A stretch of 64,000 nucleotides of DNA from Ophioderma brevispina (taxonomy: Eukaryota; Echinodermata; Ophiuroidea; Amphilepidida; Ophiodermatidae): contig JAMKCH010072026.1 of assembly GCA_023653785.1 (NCBI GenBank), positions 1-64,000 on the forward strand, written 5' to 3'. Under the pieces are notes generated by a model. That model was given only the letters and a program-made list of their open reading frames with translations. It searched no databases and had not been told where the DNA came from. The first letter of the stretch is position 1, and the number at the start of each line of letters is the position of its first letter. Made by a program: the position numbers and the translations under genes. This document shows positions 24,648 through 36,688 of this stretch, piece by piece.

Positions 24648-25535
24648 CTGTGAATTTCGCGCCCAATCAGTATAAATAGCCTATTGAATAATGCTGTAGC
24701 TGTAGGTGACGTCCTTCGCACGTTGACCCACAACGGCAATTTGCTAAAGTTGTTTTGTCACAGTTGAATGTCACTTCATCTAAGCTAATTGAGGCATCTT
24801 TCAAAGATTTTATCGCAAATGCACATTTGCTCCACAATTAAAACAATCGGCTCTGCTTATAACAATATTTTTAGGAGACAAACAGAGTAGAAAAGAAGAA
24901 AAGTTCTTTTATGTTATGACATTTTTGAAGTAGCATGAAAGTTCATCTGTTTGCCATTTGTAGGAAAATGAGGTAAGCCTTTTTTTGTTCACACCAATAA
25001 TTTGATGCTAGGATTAATACTTTAACACTCCAACCTCATCAGAGCATATTGAAACAAAATCTAAAAGTTTGAGATTTCCATCATATCAGAATCATTTTAT
25101 CTACACTTGGAAGGTATTAGCAGCTCTGAATTATTGAGAGTGGTTGGTTGACTGTGGTGTTATAATGGCTCCTTCCGCTCTTTTAAAATACAAGTTCTAC
25201 AAAATTTCCGACAGCTACATGATGGCTTTTGGTGACTCAATTTTGACATTTTGAAACCTAGATGAGTGGCGGTGTTTCCAAAAATCTGTTTTTTGAGAAT
25301 TTCAGTGACTTCTTCAGTTCGGCTTTGTCCCTGATATGAGCTAAAATAAACAAGAGCAGTGATATCCTATGTCTAGTTTTTACTTATGAGAAAAGTGGAG
25401 TGTCCCACACCTCCCACAATTCTTGAGTATAAAGATGCCAATATTTACAATATGCAACATCTGATTTTTAAAGATTTTTTATTTTCTAATTGAGCAAATC
25501 CACTAAATTTTCTTGGATTTCATTTTAATTTGCAG
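24648..25535 (+). other. Intron sequence before FN3-b
   Basis: Nothing recognised apart from the TTTGCAG acceptor at its end. Confidence 0.4.
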
Positions 25536-25840
25536 AACCTCTCCATTGTTGTTCATTGAGGAAGATGAAGCTACAAATACTGTCCATCACGTTACTACTT
25601 GGTCCATGGCATGAAGAGTGGAATCCAACATCACTGGTTTTTGCCTTGTCCAGTACCGGCCTTGCATCCAGTATGGAGGAGTTCATTAACTCTACTCTAG
25701 TTGCAACCAGATTAAAGGGAAATTTTATTAAATGGAAGCTGCAGCCAGGGGCAATCTATGAGGTTCTGTTTTGGCGCTTTCAAATACAAGTCGATTGGCG
25801 TCGCCTGTGAGCCCAGAGAGGATTATAATGACCTTGGGTG
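25536..25840 (+). CDS. FN3-b exon (frame broken)
   Basis: Acceptor TTTGCAG, donor GTGAGT at 25841. The 305-bp exon is very close to FN3-c: it keeps LFIEEDEATNT, SSMEEFINSTLVA, LQPG and the PERI end, but in three frames. The extra bases sit inside short runs (for example ACCTCTCC for ACCTCC, and ACTACTTGG for ACTTGG). High identity plus scattered indels favours sequencing error over long decay. Confidence 0.7.
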
Positions 25841-26595
25841 GTGAGTTAAAGAACAAGAGCAAACATATTATTCTATACATGGCAATTACAATGTGTTTTA
25901 AATTTTGGGGACAAAAAATCACAAAAGGTGAGTACAGCCATTGCTAATGGTTTGTTTTATGTTAATTTGCAGTCATTATAATTAGGCTATATCACAAAGG
26001 GTGAATCTCAAAGATCGTCAGGATTAAAAAACAATGTTTGGGCCTATGTGTTCAGAAGCAATTGAGTTAACACAGGGTCCAAAATTTATTTGTTCATATG
26101 TTTTAGCAACCTCGGCAAATCCCATTATCGATCCACTGCAGGATGAAGGCCCTCTCATGTGTCACCACAAAGCTCTTGTCTTGGGCTTTCTCATTCCTGG
26201 TTATGCCCAGGAATTGGTTGAATCTTGTCTCTCCATCTAACTTTTTGTCTTCTTGGATGTCTTATTCCATTTATATTTCTAGGTCTCCAATTCTGTTTAT
26301 TAAACTTTGGTCATTCTCCATCAGTCTGTCTTGCCAAGTGTTCAGCCCATGTCCATCACATGCCCATTTCTTTTGCTTCACTCATCACTTAAGGTCAAAG
26401 GTTGTCCGAAGGTGTAAATCTAATCAAACTATCTCGAATATTGTTTTTTGTAATGAGAATCTTTTGTTCACATGCAGGGGATTCAATAAATTCTAAATGA
26501 GATCAAAGTCTGTTGAACAATATTTTAAGTAAAACTTAAAACAACAAATGAGTAATACATTTCATGTGTTCTTCCTTTTACAAAACCCTCAACAG
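25841..26595 (+). other. Intron between FN3-b and A3
   Basis: Nothing recognised. Contains one AAGGTCAAAGGTTG stretch at about 26393. Confidence 0.45.
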
Positions 26596-27654
26596 ATGCC
26601 GCCTCGAGGGACAACCACAGATACTTTTTTAACCCAACCAGAATCTACCACTCCTGTCAGTCAAGCTGAATCAACAACAGGGGAAGAAGTGACCGCCCCT
26701 GAATCTACCACTCCTGGTAGTCCAGCTTAATCAACAACAGGGGAAGAAGTGACTGCACCTGAATCTACCACTCCTGTCAGTCCGGCTGAATCAACAACAG
26801 GGGAATAGGTAACTGCCCCTAATCTACCACTCCTGTCAGTCAAGCTGAATCAACAACAGGGGAAGAAGTGACAGCCCCTGAATCTACCACTCCAGTCATT
26901 CCAGCTGAATCAACAACAGGGAAAGATGCTGCCCTGAATCACCACTCCTGTCAGTCCTGTGAATCAACGACAGGGGAAGAAGTAACTTGCCCCTTAATCT
27001 ACCATTCACGCCAATCGTCCATCTGAATCAATCACAACAGGGGAAGAATGACTGCCTCCCTGAATCTACCGCTCCTGTCAGTCCAGCTGAATCAACACAT
27101 GGGAAGAGTGACTGCCCCTGGAATCTACCACCACTCTGTTAGTCCACTGGATCACCACCCGGGGAAAAGTACTGCTCTGAATCTACCACTCCTGTCATTC
27201 CGTGCTGAATCAACGACAGGGGAAGAAGTAATGCCCCTGATCTACCACTCTATAACTCCATTCAGTCCAGCTGAATCCAACACCGGGTAAATTGACTTGC
27301 CCCTGATAACCAATCCAGTCATTCCATCGAATCACCAACCGGGGAAGAAGTGACTGCCCCTGAATCTACCACTCCTGTCATTCCAGCTGAATCCCTACAT
27401 GGGAGAAGTTACTGCTCTGATCACCACTCCTGTCAGTCCATCTGAATCAACAACAAGGGGAAGCAGTAACTGCTCCTGAATCCACCACTCCTGTCAGTCC
27501 GGCTGAATCAACAACAGGGGAAGAAGGTGACTTGCTCCTGAATCTACCACTCCAGTCAGCCCAGCTTACTCAACAACAGGGAAGAGGTGCTGGCCCCTGA
27601 TCTACCACCCTGTCAGTCCACTGAATCACACTTCTGTTGCAGGTACAACTGCAG
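26596..27654 (+). repeat. Repeat exon A3: 60-bp Ser/Thr/Pro-rich array, frame broken
   Basis: After acceptor CCTCAACAG the exon opens DAASRGTTTDTFLTQPESTT and runs about 17 units. The first four units are clean except for one TAA and one TAG; later units degrade. The exon ends with a short SVAGTTAG-type tail before GTAGGG. The entry peptide resembles those of A5 and A6 (TTEALQTQPEST), so these exons are paralogous. Confidence 0.75.
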
Positions 27655-27721
27655 GTAGGGCAAATTTCAAGACTACTACATTTTTGTTACTTATCTACCA
27701 AAGACAACATTCATGATTTTG

Positions 27722-28079
27722 TTAAAGGCACTATCAGTGATTTGCTAAATCAGAAAATTAAAAAAAAAACATCAAAAATCGGATTTTTGCAAATCTGTAA
27801 CAAGTATCCTAACATCCCCTGCAAATGATAAGACCAAAAATGACCTAATAAAGGCAAAATCAGATATTTTAGTCAGTACTGTCCGTACAGACACTTCTAT
27901 AACACATAATTGAGAGTCATATCTTTGAACAGTGCTGTTTTCTTCCTTTCTGTCAATTTTTTCAGTTGGAAAATATAACTTATAAGAAATCTACAGATCT
28001 ATTCTTCACTTATAAGTTATTTCCTCAGATTTTAAAAATGTTTTGACTCTTTTGGATGGATCACTGATAGTGTCTTTCA
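27722..28079 (+). mobile_element. TTAA-type MITE family 1, copy 3
   Basis: Left end TTAAAGGCACTATCAGTGAT; right end ATCACTGATAGTGTCTTTCA, where the last TTAA has mutated. Same length class and orientation as copy 1. Confidence 0.85.
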
Positions 28080-28893
28080 TTTCTGGGTCATTGCTTGAAT
28101 CTATATAAGTGGGAAGACTTCATTCAGGGATTATATGTCTGATGGTATAAACAGGGCTCTGACAGTGCCATTTTGCTGTTTCGATCACAGGTTTCTCTCC
28201 CATTCACTAGACGTGGGATATCGGAGCCTCATGTCACAGTGCATCAATCAGCAAGGACTGTTCACTCTGTAGCAAGAGAAGGCGGTGCTGACAAATTGCC
28301 AGCACCCCCTTATTGCCAGCACCCCCTTCTCGCCAGCACCGCCTTCTCAGAGAACGCGATTCTCGCATAATCGAATGTTATGAGTGTCAAATCCAATCAG
28401 ATCAGAAGTGTTTTTGTTACCTGACATCAAAGCATGCAATAAGAAAATAAGCTATGCCTGTATCATGAAATTTTAGAGCTAAGAAACAGCGCCCTAATTT
28501 TAAAATGGCTGCGCGCATCATGAACGCGTGTCTAGGAAAGGTGCCCCTTCCGTTTATTCTTTACTCCGTGGTATAAAGCTCTCTAATCCCTCAGTGAAGT
28601 CTTGACACTAAACTAGTTCTGTGCAGTATTACACAAGAGGAATAATGCCTTTCTGTATATCATCTCATAATCTGTTATTGTTAAAGAGTGCCATTGTGCT
28701 GGATTTTTGAATATGTGTATACGTGTATGTTCAGTTGATGTCTAGGCGAACCGAGAGAGCAAGACATGGCAATTCCCCCTGTAGTTATGGGTGAATAAAT
28801 ATTAAAAGTTTTTGGACACCCGTCATGATATTGTTAAGTGTATTCCCTATAGTCATGTCCAAGTGAAGCAACACCTTGACAACATGTGCAACT
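28080..28893 (+). other. Intron with a compound hairpin at 28273-28350
   Basis: AGAGAAGGCGGTGCTG faces CCAGCACCGCCTTCTC, with two further CCAGCACCCCCTT copies in the loop. No exon seen. Confidence 0.45.
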
Positions 28894-29268
28894 TTAAAGG
28901 CAGACTCAAATTTCAAAATATAATTTTTTGTTGGTGGTAGAATACAAATAGGTGCATCTGGAACTAAGATAGTAACCTAAATGCTTAATTACAAGTGAGA
29001 GATGATCGGAATTTTTCCACATTCCATGTAGTAAAATACTTACGTACATTTCACGAGTAGGATTACCGTGTATAAAAAAATTCCAGAATCCGAATTTTGA
29101 ATGAAAGGTTGTAATTTTCTATAATGAAATACTTACGTCGATTTTGGAGCTTATTCTTTCACAACGGTGAGTTGTATATGGACCAGCATTAATGTATATT
29201 AAAACAAACATGGCATGTTTGCACATTGAGTGCACACCCTTATCAGGAATCTCTGAGTCAGCCCTTAA
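28894..29268 (+). mobile_element. TTAA-type MITE family 2, diverged copy
   Basis: Left TTAAAGGCAGACTC; right ATCTCTGAGTCAGCCCTTAA; TTAA at both ends (28894-28897, 29265-29268). Internal blocks such as CTAAGATAGTAACCTAAATGC and TGTATATGGACCAGCATTA match the copies at 38010 and 46782. Confidence 0.8.
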
Positions 29269-29654
29269 TGGCATGGACTTTTCTTGCATTAGGTCAACAC
29301 GGCAGCTGATTAATGAAAACATAAAAACTTGAACCCAAATTAAAAGGGTAACCAATAAATAAAAAATATGACCCATTATTTTGTGGAGTATCACAAAATC
29401 TGCAAAATTTCTTGCTGAAACTAAATCGGAATTTGGCCGAGATTGAAGGACCAATCCCTAAAAACAGCCCAAATTCACAAAGATGGTCATAGTGCATTCA
29501 AGCTTCTTCAAAAATCAATTTTTGAAATAAGAATCTTCTTGGTTTTTCAAAGAAGACAAATATTGATGCCACAATTTCCAAAAAATGACATTGTTTTGAA
29601 CTAAATAGGGCTACACTCTGCATGATCACAATTATTGCCATGTTTAACTTGCAG

Positions 29655-29951
29655 AACCTCCATTGTTGTTCATTGAGGAAGATGAAGCTACAAATACTTC
29701 TATCACTGTTACTTGGTCATGGCCTGAAGAGATGGAATATAACATCACCGGTTTCCTTGTCCAATACCGTCTTGCATCCAGTATGGAGGAGTTCATTAAC
29801 TCCACTCTAGTTGCACCAGATGAAAGGGAAGATGTTATTATGGAACTGCAGCCAGGGGAAAGCTATGAGGTGCAGGTTTTGGCACTTTCAAGATCTCAAA
29901 TAGATATGGCAGTTGCTTTGAGCCCAGAGAGGATTATAATGACATTGGGTG
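29655..29951 (+). CDS. FN3-c exon (intact)
   Basis: Acceptor TTTAACTTGCAG, donor GTGAGT at 29952. The exon is exactly 297 bp, phase 1-1, and encodes 99 residues including the split codon. It shows the FN3 pattern: a B-strand Trp in SITVTWSWPEEM, then NITGFLVQYRLAS, then the LQPGESYEVQVLALS signature with its conserved Tyr. Three N-glycosylation sequons are present (NTS, NIT, NST). No stop or frame shift. It is likely an extracellular beta-sandwich module between Ser/Thr-rich stalks. Confidence 0.85.
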
Positions 29952-32279
29952 GTGAGTATATAAAGGAAACAAGAATGTTTGAAGTATAGAATTGGAAATA
30001 GATTTAAAGAAAAACTGGAAACGTTACTAGATTCAATAAAATGCCATAGAGAAATACCTTAATGCTTAAGGTTCAAGATTATACCCCAATTTGACGGCCA
30101 AATATATGAAAAATATTTAGAGTTCAAACTCAGTTAAACAATACAAAATATACCATTTCTAGGGTAAAAATAACTGTAGTTTCTAATTTTGCAAACAAAG
30201 TCTGGTATAATATGTCATTTTCTAAAAATCATTTTCAATGTCATCCAATTATTGCCAAAAAATGGATCCTTTTTGGTAATAAAATATTTCACCCGCCATC
30301 AGAAATTAACACCATATTTTAAAAAATGAATTTATCCTTTATTAATTCCTTTTGACTAATCTATTTATGTTGAAATATTTCGAAAATAAAGAGCGCTTAT
30401 ATTCCCATCATTGCCATATTTGCATGTACTCTTCTCCCTCAATGTTTGGGATGTAATTCCGTTAAATAATGCAAGGACATTGCTATGTAAAGAAATGTGA
30501 TAGATGTGTGCACATAGTGGTTAAAAAAAAAAAAAGGAATTCAATCAGGCTTAAATGCAAAGGCCTACAAAATCCACAGGACCACGGCACCACCGGCCCA
30601 GAAAAAAATTTCACAGCCGCAGAAAAAATTTGAGCCTAAAAAAAATCATCGGGAAGAAAATATTGAAAAAAATAACTTTTAAACAAAGATAATATTCAAA
30701 TATCAACGTTGTCTTGTGCACAATGGAGTTCCCAAAAGTGGATTAGGTTTTTGTGTCAACGTCAGTATCCGGAAGCAGTCCTATGCTGATATCATTTTGA
30801 AAAAATAGTCCTCAAACCCCAATAGTACCAGGCTAATTTTGCGTAAATGTCAGCAAATTGTAGAAGTTGTTGGTTTAATAAAAACATAAAAAAACTCAGT
30901 CGTCATATAATTAATTACAATTTGTTTCCTTTTCATTTGACATCACATCAAACTTCACAAATAAAGATAATCAACCCCCAGATCCGCCCTTCCTCTATTC
31001 CAATGATTTAAACATTTATGCAGGTATTGCATTATCCCTCCTCGGCGAATCATTTCAACAAGTGTATAAAGCAAATATTGATCATTAATCGCAATGCCAA
31101 ACATAAAATTATGCCTTTAAATTACTCAATAACGTTTCTTTCTCCGTCCAGTCGCGAACCAGTAGCTCATATTATTTTCATCATTACCCTTGAAGTGAGT
31201 TTCCGCTTTGAGAAATTTCATTCAAATTTTTCCCATTCAAAATGTGAATGTCCAAACGTCCCTTTGTTGTAAAATATAAACATACTCCTTACTGACATTT
31301 ATTTATCCAAATATCTTAATCATGTTTATGTACATATGTTTATTTTTTTAAAACGTAAAAAGTCCATGAAATCAGTACTCCATGGTGAAAGTAGCACTCA
31401 AAGAGTTAATATACCCTACTTGTAGCCTTTATGTAATCATAATGTGAGCCTGTCAGAAATTGTAACCATGGTAACTAAACAAAGCATAATCTAGGTGTGG
31501 CATGCGCGGAGTGGAACGTTCTGCCCTGAAACATCGGCGGAAAAACATCCATCTAAATCACACCTTTCGTACTTCCATCTACGAAAACCGTGCTAATATT
31601 CTGCTTTATACAATCCTTAGAGCAAGTTCTTGTAACTGAAGTGTTTATTACTAACTCTAGCTGCAAGATTTTTTGACTTTTCTACACTTCGTTACTCACT
31701 GTAAAAGTCGGGGCCATTTTGACAAAATCGTGGTGACTTGCTGTGTTTTCTAAGCGTACTCGCGTTTTAACGTTGGAGTGTATTTACCCCAAGGCTACAT
31801 CCCCGCAATAACGGGTGTAGCTAACAGTACTAGGTGGCCTGGACAACCGGCGGGGGCAGTCGCCGAAGTAACTTTATCGGTAGGGGTAGGTTGTCCGTTA
31901 GCGTTGGTGTTTTTATACTACATGTTTCATTCCCCCACGTTTAATTTTTTTTTTTGAGGCAGATGAGGGGACTTATTCTGGTTTGTTATTGTTTATACTG
32001 GGTCATGCCTCCAATTGCAACGGGCATGGCTTCATACTTCAATTGCTGATTCACGGTACATCACACTGATTCCGGGGACTCATACTGGCATGAATTTTTA
32101 TGACATCCCTGTTAGCATCTATGATTATTCCATCAAAAATCCATAATGTATACATTTGGGGTTTTTCCAAGTTTGAATACTATTTCCCAACCATGGTAAA
32201 TATTATCAGTGGTTTTAAATGACAGTGGCTCATCCATGTCCCCTGCACAGAAGCAACCATCCATCTAAACTTTCCATCT
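29952..32279 (+). other. Start of a long intron; probable LINE 5' region after about 31.5 kb
   Basis: 29952-31480 is AT-rich with nothing recognised. From about 31490 to 32000 GC and CpG content rise (for example ACAACCGGCGGGGGCAGTCG) directly before the LINE reading frame, so this may be its 5' untranslated region. Confidence 0.4.
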
Positions 32280-35200
32280 TTTAACAACATTGCCATGTTG
32301 ATGCTCCTACGGGCTGGCGATCTCCATCCTAATCCCCGGTCCTATCAGCCTACATTTTCCGTGCGTCGTAATGTAAAAGGGCTGCTAAGTGGAACCACGT
32401 TCGGTAGTTGTGATAGATGTGATGGTTGGTTTCATTCAGCCTGTATGCTATGAACTCTGTTGTTATGAACCTGGTGCCACAGTGCGTTACCTGATATGCT
32501 GGCCAAGGCGGCAATGCCAATTGTTTTCTGATTCGCTCTCTTTTTTCTAAGTCAGATGCCACCTTTGTCAATCATTCTCTCTCGTGTCTTTCAGCAATCT
32601 GGTGAAAGTAATACTCTAACGCGATAGGTCCTAACATCACAACTCCGGCTCAACATCAAAAGGGATGAGGACCTAAAAGCCCCTCCTTTATCAACCTCAT
32701 CGCCCAGATCCATGAGCTTTCCATGCAAGTAACAAAGGTAAAAAGGCACCTGTTAAGAGATATAAACCTGGTGCCAGACCCCATGCTCTAGCCTTAAGGT
32801 CTTGGTTATCAAACTTCCTAGGACTGAGAGTAAGGTTGCCGACATTTGCTTTTGTGTTGATGTTAATAATCCGGACGTCATCAACGATACAGAAACCCAC
32901 TTAGATTCCACTATAATAAGCAGTGAATTGTTCCCTCCTCAATACAAGATTGTTAGGAAGGAACGTGATTTTGGGGTCCTCAACAACGGGGGAGTTTTGA
33001 TCGCTGTCAAAATATCTGATAGCTACCCACAGACTTGATTTAGATACAAGTGTGAGGGTGCTGTTTGGATATCCCTGTCTATTCAAGGGTATGAAACAAA
33101 TCACATCGTCGGGGCATTTTAACCGTTCTCAAATCGTTGGTAACTCACCTGATTATTTTGAACAGCTAAGGGAGTCGCTCAGCAGGATTAAAAGAGCTAA
33201 TCGTTGCCACATATGGCTGGCTGGCGACTTCACTTCCCTGGATAGATTGGGAGACCCAGAGTTTACAGACAATGCACATATGCTACTTTATCTACACAAA
33301 ATATCGTATTGCTTCGGATTTTTGGATGAGAACAGATGGTTTCCCAACCAACACTGGAAATAATACTGGATTTGTTTATGACTAACAATCCACCTTATAT
33401 TGAGGATCATAATTCTTCTCCCGGTTGACGACCATGAATGGCATACCAATGCTTGTTATTGTGCTAGAAGAAGCCCCATGGTAATCAAAACTAAACCTAA
33501 CCCCGGAAGGCCTATATGTTTGGCAAGGCTGATGTTGTCAGCATTAAGAAAGAACTCCATATTTATCAGTAATGATTTGTTGGCAAAGGGAACCACAGGA
33601 GTTCAGTCTGTGATCTTTGGGCTGAGTTTAAAAACATAATCAAGAGTGGTCATGGAGTCTCATGTTCCAACTCGTATGGTCAACAAACGAAATTTGAACC
33701 CCATGGATCGGAGGAATCAAGCGTCGCTTATAAAAGAAAGCAAGAGAGCGTTTAATAATAAGCAAAGGGAGACTAACCAGGATACACTTGATCGTTTTCA
33801 CACTCCCGGTTCGGCACAAGGATACCCAAAAAGCCTACTATAAGGCCCACAGAAATTTCAATCAATTCTTTGTTCGATTCTGGCAAAAAATTCTGGTCAT
33901 TCATGAAAAGTCTTAAAACTGACTCAGTTTGGTATCCCTACTCTTAAGTTCAAATGGTTTGACATTCGAACAACCAGGTCAAAGCTAACATCCTTAATGA
34001 CCAATTTTAAATAATCCGTTTTTACAAGAGAAAAGATACCCTTATTACCCTTCCTAATTTAGGTACCAGTAATTATCCCACCATGCCAGATATTCAAATT
34101 TCTTCTTGAGGGCGTCATAAGTTGCTCTCCGCACTCAATCCTAACAAACCTCGGGACCAGATGGTATACCCGCCCAGATACCAAGGTACTGCTGAGGAAA
34201 TAGCCCCGGCCTTGTGTCTTATCTTTGAAAAATCCTTAGAGTTAGGTGAGCTGCCACCTTCCTTTCTTTGCGCCAATTTATACCTACCCCCATTTTTAAG
34301 AGGTGATATAGAACATTAGCTCAGTCTTATAGGCCGGTACGACTTACCGCAATCTCTGCAAAATTTTAGAACATATCCTACACTCACAAATAATGCATAA
34401 TTTGATTCTCATTCGTTTCTCACTGACAGACAAACACGGCTTTCGTTCTCATCACTCCTGTGAATCACAGTTAATTTGACCGTTCATGATCTTCTCAAAT
34501 TACTTAATGCCAGATCCCAAACTGATTTAATCATAATGGATTTCACGAAAGCCTTTGACACGTCCCACACAATCGCCCCCCCCCCCTCTTAACTTAAACA
34601 TAGATTATTATTGTATTCGTAACGGCGGAGATTATTATGGTATTCGAACCGCACATTGACTTGGATAGCCAAATTTCCTCATGCCCCGTAAGCAAGGGTC
34701 GTTGTCGGGTGAGCACTTTCGGCTTGGACAGAATGTTGATTCAAATGTGTGCGTTCCCCCAAGGTACGGTGCCTGGGGCCTTGCTTATTCCTGTCTACAT
34801 TAATGACTTTGCCGCCCCAAACTTACATTCAGAAGTCAGCTTTTCGCAGACGATTGGCGTTTCTACCGACAAACTAAAATCACAATGATTTGATCATGAT
34901 CAACTCCAGGGAGGATCTTATACCCTTTTTTAAATGGCAGGATGATTGGCAATTGCATTTCAACACCAAAAAATGTTTCGCTTTGCGAATCACTGCATGC
35001 CCGTGCTCCTAAAGTGTACGACTACAAACTGGAGAACATACACTGGAGTAACCAAATTGGCCATTCATACCCCTTGGAGGTTGACATTCTCATAATTTAT
35101 CTTGTGGAATATCACATTACACGTATTGTATCTGGCTGCTACAGGCAATTTGGGGTTTCAACAAAAACTTATATTCTTACGAAGCAGGATAACACAACGC

Positions 35201-35600
35201 TTACATGCTAAAAGTACAGCCTCACGTTGAGTACACTTCCTCCGTGTGGGATCCATAACCAAAAAGAACTCCGAAAATTGAAAGGGTTCATCGGAGGGCA
35301 GCCCGGTTTGTTTCTAACGATTATAAGAAACCTAGCAGTTTTGCTTTCCATGGGGGGGGGCTTAAGAACTGACAATCATTAAAGACCGGAGAAACAGCAA
35401 TCGCTTAACCATTTTCATAAGGCAAGGGAGGGACCCCTACCCTGCCGGTCGACGACCTCCTTTCTGCCCGCTGGGGGGCCAACGTCCTTCAATGCACCAT
35501 CATTCCAACTCATATCAAATCATTACTGCCGAACAAGGATTGTTACAAACAGTTGCAGTGTTGGTGCCGCAAACAATATCGACTGGAAATAAACTACCCT
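32280..35600 (+). mobile_element. Broken non-LTR retrotransposon (2A-like / PHD / endonuclease / RT)
   Basis: The order of recognisable pieces is that of a Jockey/CR1-type LINE ORF2. First comes a 2A-like motif (32295-32343), then a zinc-finger-like CDRCDGWFHSAC around 32415-32450. The APE endonuclease follows: DTETHLDSTIISSELFPPQY at 32876 and IWLAGDF near 33211. Then RT: KPRDQMVYP at 34146, SYRPVRL around 34327, MDFTKAFDT near 34537, FPQGTVPGALLIPVYINDF near 34755. The tail (VEYTSSVWDP-like, 35225 on) ends the ORF. There are many frame shifts and stops, so it cannot be active. Its insertion, with later duplication, explains why the FN3-c to A4 intron is about 11 kb. Confidence 0.8.
32295..32343 (+). 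other. 2A-like peptide motif at LINE ORF2 start
   Basis: The reading LLRAGDLHPNP is followed, one base out of frame, by Gly-Pro codons (GGT CCT). The NPGP core of 2A ribosome-skipping peptides is thus present but split by one extra C in a run of four. Related motifs at the N terminus of ORF2 are known from some deuterostome APE-type LINEs. Confidence 0.65.
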
Positions 35601-35874
35601 ACCACAAACTCACTAACCATTAATAAGCCAGATATCTCAAGAAGCGCAAGTTATTAAACCAACTTTAATCAGCAAGACTAATCAGCATCATTGCGCTCAC
35701 CTCAACCTGTTCGTTTGTCTTCACCTGGAGTCGTTTGAACATACACTCAGATACAATACCCACCCACTTGATCTGAGGTTCACCTTCCAGGGCTGTGGCT
35801 CACCCTTTGGACTATCCCACTGGCTGATAATAGGGTGTATATTAGAAAGCATCTGGGTGGCTAGAACTTATGTC

Positions 35875-35951
35875 GGTGGTGGGAGGGGGGAGGGGGGGTT
35901 TGTACAGTTTGATAGTTTTTATTTTACTATGGGAGGGGGAGTGGGAGCGGG
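35875..35951 (+). other. Potential G-quadruplex pair (also at 37403-37479)
   Basis: Two G-rich tracts, GGTGGTGGGAGGGGGGAGGG (from 35875) and GGGAGGGGGAGTGGGAGCGG (from 35931), each have four or more G runs with short loops. They lie just after the LINE tail and are repeated 1528 bp later by the duplication. Confidence 0.5.
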
Positions 35952-36481
35952 AGAAACAAAGTTATATGTTGGATTTTTTAACCATATAGTTTAGTGGACA
36001 ATGATTTTTTTCTAATTAAAAAACATCAGAAAGTACAAGTGTCAGTTTTCTTGGGCTTTGTTTGACAATTTTTTAATTAAAGAAACATATATTGTCATTT
36101 TCATCAAATTACCCTCTTTAGAATGTTATTAACTTTAATATGGCCAATTAAATTGACTGAATGTTTTACATTACATGTATACCCTTTTTGTAGTCTTAAC
36201 GGTTCCAACTGACATTTTTCAACTACAAATCAATTGAACATGGCATATAATAGTAAATATTTCTATATTTGTGAATTATGCCTTAAATTTACACAAAATA
36301 GTTCCAAAACAGGTCAGATTGCACCAGCGAGCATCAAAATACCCTTGGCTCCGGACCCTGGACCCCGGCGTAATGACTTCCGCGCTACGCGTCGGTCTTA
36401 TTGCTCTTTGCGGCACATTGAACAGAAAATTTTTTCCATTACTAAGGTCCCAAAAAGACTGAAAATTTTTTGTAGGCCTGC

Positions 36482-36688
36482 TTAAAGGCTGACTCTCACA
36501 AGTTTTGAATATATTTTTGTGTCATTAATTACAAAATAGCCAACTAAAACTAAAGATTTGTCACCTACAATGCTCAATCCAATATGAGACGAATCGGATT
36601 TTTTCGTTTTTCATGCAGTGATCTTTATATATAGTATAACAGTTCCAAAGATACTGTGTATAACAAAATCTCCGAATCCGGAATTTCT
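36482..36688 (+). mobile_element. TTAA-type MITE family 2, truncated by the duplication
   Basis: Has the left end TTAAAGGCTGACTC but stops at the duplication breakpoint without a right end. Confidence 0.8.

Larger units (their letters stand above)
35161..36688. repeat. 1528-bp tandem duplication, unit 1
   Basis: Begins inside the LINE (ACAAAAACTTATATTC) and ends inside a family 2 MITE (GGAATTTCT). The next copy starts at the following base. The breakpoint shares ACAA. Confidence 0.9.
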
